From Paramacrobiotus richtersi (taxonomy: Eukaryota > Tardigrada > Eutardigrada > Parachela > Macrobiotidae): 27,265 nt of DNA. This document shows, piece after piece, positions 19,073 to 27,265 of this stretch. The stretch covers positions 1-27,265 of the forward strand of contig JAQGAU010000486.1 in assembly GCA_034698045.1 (NCBI GenBank), in the 5' to 3' direction. The position numbers and the translations under genes were made by a program. A model generated the notes under the pieces. The model did no database searches and was not told the DNA's origin. It worked only from the letters and a program-made list of their open reading frames with translations. Positions within the stretch are counted from its first letter, which is position 1; every line of letters begins with the position of its first letter.

Positions 19073-20599
19073 ATGTCGAACTTCTCGTGTCCATTGCTGG
19101 GTAGCTATTACAACCACTCTACGTGGTCGGGCAGCAGTTATGCAAACAGCGGTTTTGTTAATTCTACACTAGCCATATTCATGGTTATAACCTACCCGTT
19201 TAACACTACACTGTGCCCGAATAATGTCACACAATGCCCGATATTTCACGACGACGTTCCTGGCGGAGATCCTAAAAAAGGAACGAATTACAAGTAAGAT
19301 GTATGACCCAGAAATTGATTACCTATTTTTTTTCTTTTTCATCTTAAAATCTGTACACTGATCTCTCCTGGACTCGCGAGTTACTGTATTGATACTTATT
19401 ACTCATTAACTCTAACCACAGACGTAAACAGACCGTAAGGAAATATTTTGGACTAAACATTCTGTCGATATTTGTTGTTACAGCTTCCTGCTTTTCCAAA
19501 ACGGGACAGTTTACGAAGGAGCACCATGGATACCGAAGCCAGCGAACGAAAGGGCAGCTCTCACTATAGCCATTCAGAGAGGTATACGAAGCGTAAAGAA
19601 TCAGTCGATCATGATAATCAATCACAATTTTTATTTACTGCGCGTCCTTCTTCGCAAACATCGCGCCCGTGATAGTATCAAAACTTGTCACATAACGGTC
19701 TTGCCTGCTGACCTTTTATGCTCAGATTGCTGTTAGCTACATATCAGCTGTTCCATGGGTAGCGATAGGTTTTGGGGCTCTTTACCAATAACCCTTTTTT
19801 AGAAAGTTTGACAAATGGACTGCAAAGACTACTGCCGGCAGCCGTTGGAAATCTGACCACACTGGTGGACTGCATCGCTGTTAACCACACGGGAATCAAT
19901 TACACACTGGTCATAGAGGTTATTCCCAAAATGGCACATGGATTTGGTCCCAGTAATATAACCAAGGGTACGGCCACTCCAGCACAAAGTAAGTGACAAT
20001 TCACAATTCCAGAATCACCGCAACACCCACACATGCCGGTCAAACGTGACGTTTTTCAGACCAGGACAGTACGGGGTCCCAAGTGGGCGCTGTGCTGGGC
20101 GTTGTCTGTGGACTCATAATAGCCTTCGTTGCCGGATTGGCCATCAACCGCTACCGAAAGAAACGGATACTTAGCGTACGTGACATTACTCAAAACGAAC
20201 TAAACTGCTGTTAAAATACTAACTAGACTGAATTGCTTGTACAGAAATCGAATCATCGTGTATCGCACACTGCAAATGGCGGCCGAGTGGAAGTTGATCT
20301 AGGTAAAACACGAGAGAAGAAACCTTTTAATTAATCAAACTACGTAGATTTAATACTGAAATTAACTATGTTTAGTGTTAACTGGATTTTAAATACCAAC
20401 TATGCAGTATGCAGGACCAATTTCACTTGTTAAGAATTAAAATTAACTAAATAAATTATTGTACAAACTTTTAACTATTGATTCATTTGTTGATTATATG
20501 TCGTGTGGAAAAACTGATATCTTGACATTTGCAGAGGAAAGCCGGTTTACTAATCATTCCAGACAGTACGGCGCCGCCAACAGATCAATATCCAGATAA
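19073..20599 (+). CDS. Single-pass membrane glycoprotein, copy 1, six exons
   Basis: Exons are 19073-19293, 19484-19581, 19803-19988, 20060-20175, 20245-20302 and 20535-20599, all GT-AG, with phases that join into 744 bases (247 residues, stop TAA). The extracellular part (1-176) carries about ten N-glycosylation sequons and four Cys (6, 48, 55, 130) kept in copy 2. Distinct words are VNSTLAIFMVITYPFN, FLLFQNGTVYEGAPWIP and NLTTLVDCIAVNHTG. Residues 177-197 (VGAVLGVVCGLIIAFVAGLAI) form a transmembrane helix, followed by the stop-transfer NRYRKKR and a 50-residue basic, Ser-rich tail. It looks like a type I surface protein, but no cleavable signal peptide follows the ATG; only the 28-43 stretch is hydrophobic. 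The ATG is the first after the TATA box and has A at -3. Family not recognised. Splicing is by eye, supported by copy 2. Confidence 0.78.
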
Positions 20600-22249
20600 A
20601 TTGAGAAGTCACCTTTAAGTATTTCTCATGAACATAAGATTACTGTAACTGCGATTAGTTGTTATACATGCAAATACTGTACAAGCGGTTCGTTATTATG
20701 TCATATTTGTTTCCAGGTGGACAGTGCTTATCTGAGAGCCGTAGTTTGTTTGACAGTTTACGTTGTTAAGAATTAAAGGTTGTTATACATCTCAGTCACG
20801 GTGTAAAGGCTGTTGACATGGATTACGTGAAATGCATAGTATCTTTCGAATAATGCAGATGTGGTAACATCCATTATCGTTCAAATAACGCATAATTAGC
20901 GGCCGGTCAGAATAGATATGATTCGAATTCGGATATCCAACGTCACCGAGATCGCCTGATTAAGGAGTCGTAGATAACATCCCTCAACAAACACATCACT
21001 TAATCCATATAGCACAATCCTTCGTATAACAGAATGCTTTCAAAATCACCACAGCACGATCGTTGTTCCCCATTCAGAGGCACGGTGCAAATAATGTATT
21101 CTTATACTGTATACAACGATCGAACGTCAAATCGCTTGCCAAATCGACGCAAAATACATAATCCCTTGTTGAAACTAAATCGATGTTAAAAAAATGAATA
21201 TAGCGTGGCGATGCTTTATACCGTACAGCAGAATGGACAACAATGGAAAACTAGCAGTCAGTTGTTGCAGTGGCTGGACAATATCGTCCAATCAGCAGTC
21301 GCATACTGTCACGTTTACTGCCCTTTGGGCACCAAATGTTTAACTGTCGTGCCACTGCGTAAACTTTCTCACCGTTCAGTGCGGCAACACAAGGCACGAC
21401 GCGACTGTCCAGGGGCGCGATAAGATCGACGCCAGCTTTGCTGGTGAGACACGAGAACGAGAACGGTGGACAGATTTCGCAACACCGATTTTTATTGCAC
21501 TGCGAAGCATGGGTTTTACCAAACAATGCAGTATGACGTGCAGTACCTAGGTATGTTTATCCGTAGATCGTAGTATCAAACGTTCTGTGCGAAAGATTGC
21601 TGCAGTTGTTTTGGGTCTCTGAACTTTAATTTTTCCCCGCTGTACAGATCGTACGTGACACATTGTTCAGTATTATACGATCTGTAACGATCACATATCA
21701 AAAAACAAAATTTGTGTAGATTGTTCACATCATTAAATAACGACCACAAGCAGAGTTTTTAATTTCCGTCAAGAACACCGCGGATTACATTTATTCGTGC
21801 GCGTTATTCATTCGCACCATTGAGATCACAGACTGAATGAAGACGAGAACGCTGCAAACGAACAGCGGCGTAGGAATCGGTAGGATTGTCCAGAACGTGT
21901 TCTATGCCCGTTACACTACAATGGGGATTTATCACGTGAGAGTCGCGGTGAGACACTAGCTAAGTATCATCCACTCCTCTTCAAACGCATTTTGATTCGG
22001 TTTTGCCACTACAAACCAGCAAGAATCAGACACTTGCATAACTTACAATTAGAACCAGCTACATACATCTCACAGTTCCAGTAAAATAAGAAACGAGCAC
22101 ACTCTACACTTCGGAAGTACGGGGAACTCCTGCTAACTGCTCTTGTCCACTGGACACAGTTTATACTAATTGATTTTGGAAAAACTTCCAGCCAAGAAGA
22201 GTTTTTCTTAAATTTGAAAACAAATTCAAAAAAATATTTTACAATTTTA
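20600..22249. other. Spacer between duplicated blocks, no firm gene
   Basis: This is the 3' flank of copy 1 and the lead into the second duplicated block. Frames are short; one plus-strand frame (21205-21423, ATG start, 72 codons) has no recognised domain, and an equally open frame lies antisense at 21251-21526. I see no clear AATAAA near the stop at 20599. Confidence 0.4.
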
Positions 22250-23790
22250 AAATTCTGGAAACGTCCGGTTGCGGACAATTGTGCGAATCACTACGTGTGA
22301 CATAGAGTCATATACTTTTGCAATGTACTGGAAGGCTGGAAGCATTCGACACCGTACTCAGCTGCGGCAGTCTGCGTCACTCGTACAGCTATAATATGAT
22401 CCAAGGCACAATGCGAAATAACAATGGAGGTGCTGAAACTACACTTAGATCTAATGCCAATATCAACTACAACTTCTTGTAAATCTAACGATGACCTTTA
22501 CAAAATACAACTGTTTGCTTAAAGGTTCAGAACAGAACAATTGTGAAGTAAATTTGTGTTACTGGAAAATACTTTTGTATTACCGTACAATACTGGCTTG
22601 GAGAAAAAAATAAAAGCTGCTTATTAGCGTGCGATGATAAATCTAATTCTAGCGCTGATCTGACGCGAAAAATGTGTGAATCTGAAGATATACCGGCAAG
22701 CGCCGGACTAAGTGCCGAGACAGATTGTGGCAGTTCAAATATTGATTCTATGCGCGATTATCTTGATCGCATGCACGATAAGGACATGACCTCACTTATC
22801 AGTTTAAATGCGCATTGCAGACACAGCAACTGTTTTCAGTTCCGCAATCGATCGAGCCATCTTCGCCGGCTGCGTTACGCAAAGTGATAAATTATGCGCT
22901 TCATGTTGCTTTCGCGGAATGGTTATCAAACTAATCAAAGTGCGGACATGACACTTTCCAATGCCGCCATTCGCATACGCCGCAGCTTTTCTGCTCGTCC
23001 ACGGCTAGCTCCATATCGTACCATCACCAATATTGCGCAATCAATTAGTATAAAGTGTTCAGAAAGACCTCATAGCAATGGTAGTGATAAGAATCACGAG
23101 TTTTTCAAATCGCCGCAGCGCCGCAGGTTTGTACTCGTTTTCTCTTCTCATCGTAATATTCTCCAAAGAAACGCAAGTGACAAAGAATTCGCCACAAAGA
23201 TGTTGTTTGATCCGGTGTTCAGTTGTGGTGTTAAGGAACAAGTCGGCAATGCGTGGCTGAATTACCGCGCAACAGGACAATTATTACCTTAGCATATACA
23301 GATAAATGCACGCTTTTTAATTGTTGTAAAGGATAATTGGCGTCGAATTTGAAAGTAAATGAGAACCACTAAGAACAAAGATCCGACAAAAGCATACTAA
23401 AAACCGTATGCCACTTGATTTGTGCGGCTTTATAACAATCAATGTCAACCACCAATATAACCATGCCAAAACCAACTGACAAGCATAATACATGCGTAAG
23501 GTGTTATGAATTTGGTTTCGGCACGTGATGTCTGCTTATGGCACACCGCAGTGGTCAACCATAAAAACGAAACTTCTGGCCTCATTCCAATACTCGACAA
23601 GAAATTCAACGCTTTTAAGATTTGATCTACTGTCTATATCGTTGCGAACCTGTTTGTCGGCTGATAGTGGTGCGGAATCATAGCCAAGCATTACGCTTTG
23701 GATGAAACGGCCGCTTCCAGTAATTAATCCGTGCCGGTAATACATCACTGATTGCAATTGTCCCAGATGCCGAAGTTTGTATATTCCTTG
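22250..23790 (+). repeat. Segmental duplication copy B, upstream part
   Basis: Counterpart of 16040-17600. The offset is about 6.20-6.22 kb here and narrows to 6.02 kb at the TATA boxes, consistent with extra sequence inserted in copy A (the fold-back and hairpin) and other indels. The open plus-strand frame 22894-23292 is not kept in frame in copy A. Confidence 0.6.
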
Positions 23791-23970
23791 TAATCCGCTA
23801 ACGCTGTGTCGCTGTAACACTGTAATTATAGAACACTGACATCTCGGAATGATACTTCTATGTGCTGGAAACTGCATACCTTTGCCGTCAGACGAATTGA
23901 TCACTTTTCTTGTATACACTTTTCTGAGGATTTTCGTGTGCGCGGTTAGAATGCATAAACCAGGATTCAA
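23536..23970 (-). CDS. Hypothetical minus-strand frame within duplication copy B
   Basis: The strand is open for 144 codons, first codon TTG, ending at 23536. Composition is protein-like in its second half (LRHLGQLQS, HGLITGSGRFIQSVMLGYD, LKSVEFLVEYWNEARSFVF). The counterpart at 17347-17600 is frame-shifted. It may be the last surviving exon of a gene lost from copy A, or chance. Not recognised. Confidence 0.3.
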   Translation of the reverse strand: MNPGLCILTAHTKILRKVYTRKVINSSDGKGMQFPAHRSIIPRCQCSIITVLQRHSVSGLQGIYKLRHLGQLQSVMYYRHGLITGSGRFIQSVMLGYDSAPLSADKQVRNDIDSRSNLKSVEFLVEYWNEARSFVFMVDHCGVP

Positions 23971-24814
23971 TATTGCTTTCGATTGACAAACGACCGAAAT
24001 AAATCAGCAAGCGTGTGCTGAAATTCTCGTTTTGAAGCTGTTTCATTGAAACCTACTTGAAAAATGCACCTCTACAATTTAGATATGAAGCGAGTTTCGT
24101 TTTGTTTCGAACCAAAAGCGAGCCTTGATGAATTTTTGTAAATTTAATTTCATTTTAATTTAAATCTAATTTTTGAAGATTGCATTCGTGCGAGTTTTGA
24201 TTCAAAACAATGATCATATATGCGCGCATTTATCCCATAAGTTTCAAACAAATCGCTTCCACACGAGAATTTTGGTATACCTGTTTGCGTTCAAACGTTC
24301 CCCAGCGTTTCTGCCAAAGTATGATATTGCGAGTACAATTAGTTACTGCGTCTACATCGGTCTTCTGTCCACCAAAAGGACCCTAAACACTGGTTTATGA
24401 AATCCTACCGTCCGCCTCCAAAATTTGCAACGTGCGAAGCTGCAAGTTAGCCGCCATAAAATAATTCAATACGGTCTGGCAGTTCTTACCGGCATTTTTG
24501 TCAAACAGCCAACTGTGTACACTGACACTTATTCTCAGAAATTAAAAATTTAGGTTTTTTGAATTTATGGTACCTGAGAACAATGATAACAGATGGCGCA
24601 AACCGAAAACTCATATGCCGTGAATAATTAAAGAAGCTTGTGAGAAGATCCAAGAAGTTATTACGTATCAAAAAACCAAGCTGTCAAACTGAGGAGCAAA
24701 ATTGATATCATTACAAAAAGAACAGATTAAGAATGCTTTTCAACTCTAGCCAGGTCGAAACTTAGATACCTTCAAAAATGACAAACATTCTGCCTGTTGT
24801 CCATTGATACTGAT
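23971..24814. other. No gene seen
   Basis: AT-rich sequence equivalent to the copy A stretch that holds the inverted repeats. A plus-strand frame at 24173-24400 has no coding character. Similarity to copy A resumes near 24545 (words like GATAACAGAT and GCATACC/GCAAACC in order). Confidence 0.4.
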
Positions 24815-24980
24815 GTCAGATCCGCTTTGAGAAAAGTGACCTTTGACGTCAAACGTTCGGTTTGGCACCAACAGGGTTGACGTGTTCTCAGATTTCACTG
24901 CAGATATTGATCAACACGTCATTATCGATCTGGGCGAGCAACGCTTCTATTACGGCATATTCTAATCACGACGTATAAAA
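24815..24980 (+). promoter_or_regulatory. Promoter of membrane glycoprotein gene, copy 2
   Basis: Aligns with 18775-18960. TGACCT-T-TGACGT at 24837-24849 is the DR1-like site, CACGTCATTATCGATCTGG at 24915-24933 is identical to copy 1 over 19 bases, and the TATA box is at 24974-24980. Sequence between these blocks is visibly more diverged, which suggests the blocks are bound by proteins. Confidence 0.7.
24974..24980 (+). promoter_or_regulatory. TATA box, copy 2
   Basis: TATAAAA in ACGTATAAAAAGATG, same distance (about 120 bases) before the ATG as in copy 1. Confidence 0.75.
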
Positions 24981-25095
24981 AGATGGATCAACTACAGTAC
25001 GCTTTTTATTCTCGTTGACACGCTGCTAGAAAGGCTATTCTTTGCAAAGGTCAGGTTTAATTAGTCCGCTGTATATTCCTCCAAACTTTGCCAAA

Positions 25096-27265
25096 ATGCC
25101 GAGCTTCTCGTGTCCACCGCTGGTTAATTATTACGATCAGTCTACTTTGTCGGACAGCAATTATGCAGACAACGGTTTTGTTAATTCTACACTGGCTTTA
25201 TTCATGGTGATAACGTACCCGTTTAACATCCCCTTGTGCCCGAATAATAATGCTACACACTGTTCGATATTCCGTGACGACCTTCCTGCCGAGGATTCTA
25301 AACAAGGAAAGTCTGATTACAAGTAAGAAATGCGCATACTATATTTGCGGTAAACAGTAGATACATTATTTCATGTGTTCAACTCGGCTATCTATCTAAA
25401 GATTTGCTTCTTTCTTCCCTGGATTTACGAGTTATGCGCAGTTGTCAGCGATAACTGCGAGATAAAGTGACCATGGCAAAATAGTTTGATTAAATTGCTC
25501 TGTTTTTGTGGTTGTAGCTATCTGCTTTTCCAAAACGGAACAGTGTTTGAAGGAAATCCATGGATACCGCCGCCAGCGAGTGAAAGCGCAAATCTGATTA
25601 TAGCCATTGAAAGAGGTACGCAGAGTAAAAATTCAGTCGATTCCGCTAATCTTCAAAAATAATTATTCACTGCGACCCTTCCTCGCGAGCGTACGCAAAC
25701 ATCTGTCCTTAGCGATATCTGTAAAGTATCCAAAAATTCTTGCATAACTCATGCTTCTTAACTGGTTAACCCTTGCGCTCAGATTGGTACTTGTTGCAAA
25801 GACGTAGCTGCTCGAACGATTGATTAACGAAGCGTCCGCGACGAACGTAAACCGTTTTTTGAATACCTATTGTATTTTCACAGGTAATTTAATAAATGTT
25901 CCGGTGAGTTTGTCGCTTCCGGCCGCAGAAAATCTGACCATCCTGGTGGACTGCATCGCTTTCGCCCATACAGAAGTCGATTACATACCGGTGAAAATGC
26001 TCATTCCCGGAATGCAAGTTGGATTTGGTCCATACGCAACCAAGCGTAAGTGTTGAGCCGCAGTTTCATCAAAGACATATAACATACGTTTGCGATGGAT
26101 CGCTTACGGTGATTGGCCAGTAGTTTCTATGTGTTTCGTTGCGAGTTTTATGTACGTTCTGTCTGAACTGATAAAACAGAATGCGCCGATGCGGTATTGC
26201 TTCTGTTAGTCGAAATGATCAAGACACATCAGCGCGAAAACGAAATGTGCGCGCAGCATCAGGCTGTTGCAAAACCCTTGGAAAAAATTTAAGCACGAAC
26301 CAGTTTTTTTTGTTGCTTTGATGTGTTTTTTTCTTTAGATTTTTTATTAAGTTTCCCATTTATCTTTTCCACCAAACTCTCGTTTTTAACCGATTCATTT
26401 GAAATCTGCAACATCAACCGCCTAAAACTATTTTCAAATTTTGAAGTAGTGATATTAGGCTGGTTTTGGTCCACGATCGTCCAGATATTACCCATCTGCC
26501 GGTTTGTGTTTAACGTATTTCCAAGAATTGTTCAACAGCTGGCTGCTCTGCGCACAATTCGTTTTCGCCTTACTGTATGTTATCTGGTCATTTGAATACG
26601 AAAAGCAATGCTGCATCCTGTTTTATCGATTCCGACTGCGCGCACAAAAATTTCGCAGCGAAACATGTAAAGGTATCAGTATTGCGACTTCACAAGCATC
26701 AACCGCACAGCCGCTGCCGCACAGTCTGGTCTAAGAATTACATACTGTGGCCATCGGTACAATGTAAACGCTTCGTCGCATCTGATTAAGCACTTCGTAC
26801 TATCACTAATGAACCAGAAAAGTAAATACTGTTTTATTCTCTGCAGCAAACACACCTAACCCAAACTCACTCCGCTGCGGGCGAACTTCTGATGCCGCCG
26901 GTATCATGCCAGTCCAAAAAAAGCCAGCGACGCAGCCAGCTCGAAGAAAGGTCAGTAGCTCAAAACATGACTGTATCTGCCACCGAACAAAAAATCAGTA
27001 GATGTTCCTGGTATTCGGTACTGTTTAATGATTAATTACTCCGCTCTGCACTATTTAGACTTACCAAGCACGCCGTAAGCGGTCCGCCCAAAATGCATCT
27101 GACACCACAATGCCCGCTAATACCAATCCGGCCACGGCGTCTAGGCCAACTACAGCAGTGACCACTATGCCCGCTAATACCGATCCGGCCACGGCGTCTA
27201 GCCCAACTACAGCAGTGACCACTATGCCCGCTAATACCGATCCGGCCACGGCGTCTAGCCCAACT
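25096..27265 (+). CDS. Membrane glycoprotein paralogue with mucin-like stalk, copy 2, 3' end outside window
   Basis: Exons 25096-25322, 25518-25615 and 25884-26045 match exons 1-3 of copy 1 with identical phases; exon 2 is 98 bases in both. Shared words are GFVNSTLALFMVITYPFN, YLLFQNGTVFEGNPWIP and NLTILVDCIAFAHT; the four Cys are kept. Instead of the transmembrane exon come 26847-26950 (after CTCTGCAG, phase 1 in, phase 0 out, Pro- and Lys-rich) and 27059-27265 (after ACTATTTAG, phase 0), which reads TYQARRKRSAQ and then a Thr/Ala/Pro/Ser repeat. The visible CDS is 798 bases, 266 residues, open to the window edge. RRKR-S is a furin-type motif. The stalk is probably O-glycosylated, and a transmembrane exon is expected beyond the edge. 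The links of the last two exons rest on phase and splice sites only. Confidence 0.68.
26046..26846. other. Intron 3 of copy 2 gene (predicted)
   Basis: 801 bases from GTAAGTGTTG to CTCTGCAG. It holds AT-rich sequence and open but unconvincing frames on both strands (for example 26289-26495 minus, Lys/Asn-rich). In copy 1 the equivalent intron is only 71 bases. No transmembrane exon like that of copy 1 was found here. Confidence 0.5.
27104..27265 (+). repeat. 57-base coding tandem repeat, mucin-like
   Basis: Units at 27104-27160, 27161-27217 and 27218-27265 (cut by the window edge). Each encodes TTMPANTDPATASSPTTAV; unit 1 differs slightly (first Thr codon ACA-containing, N for D, R for S), and units 2 and 3 are nearly identical, indicating recent expansion. 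Unit length is a multiple of three, so copy number can vary without breaking the frame. Confidence 0.88.

Noticed and set aside
27061..27249. Minus-strand frame with Ala/Gly/Val repeats
   Set aside because: It is the antisense of the 57-base coding repeat, whose length keeps all frames periodic; the plus strand has the splice acceptor and continuity with exons 1-4.

Overview
The window reads as nuclear DNA of a small-genome invertebrate animal. GT-AG introns of about 70 to 250 bases (one about 1.1 kb) interrupt reading frames, and the spliced frames stay open only when introns are removed. TATA boxes sit at animal-like distances, and the recognisable products are secreted leucine-rich-repeat (LRR) proteins and heavily N-glycosylated single-pass membrane proteins. 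Base composition is moderate. No bacterial signatures, rRNA or CRISPR were seen, and I found no convincing tRNA. A tardigrade is my guess from compact introns and family-rich secreted LRR genes; nothing here proves it.

Left part (1-10150): three LRR-type genes and one partial copy. Two tandem minus-strand paralogues lie at 709-1956 and 3066-3880. The first is complete, with a separate signal-peptide exon; the second has lost an internal block holding its LRR C-terminal cysteine motif. A plus-strand LRR gene (exons 7487-7538, 8634-9184, 9437-9952) is complete by splicing, at 372 residues. Its last exon has a close paralogue at 4881-5411 with no recognisable 5' exons. Between them, 6402-6870 holds two candidate minus-strand exons.

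Middle (10150-15640): mostly non-coding. A 1375-base non-autonomous DNA element with 15-base terminal inverted repeats and many TATGCGAT-like internal motifs occupies 11126-12500. It is followed by candidate exons on both strands (13073-13246, 13757-13973, 14015-14251, 15326-15634), none of which I can name.

Right part (about 16040-27265): a segmental duplication of about 6.0-6.2 kb. Each copy carries a conserved promoter with the same DR1-like nuclear-receptor site, a second conserved block and a TATA box, then a multi-exon membrane glycoprotein gene. Copy 1 (19073-20599, six exons, 247 residues) is complete and ends in a transmembrane helix and a 50-residue basic tail. Copy 2 (from 25096) keeps exons 1-3 with identical intron phases, then has two different exons leading into a 19-residue mucin-like tandem repeat that runs off the window. 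Copy A of the duplication additionally holds a 102-105 base inverted-repeat fold-back rich in GGAATA and a perfect 23-base-arm hairpin, neither seen at the matching place in copy B.

The most interesting system is this duplicated, promoter-conserved pair of lineage-specific surface glycoproteins that diverged by gaining a mucin stalk, next to a family of secreted LRR proteins that reuse a phase-1 signal-peptide exon.
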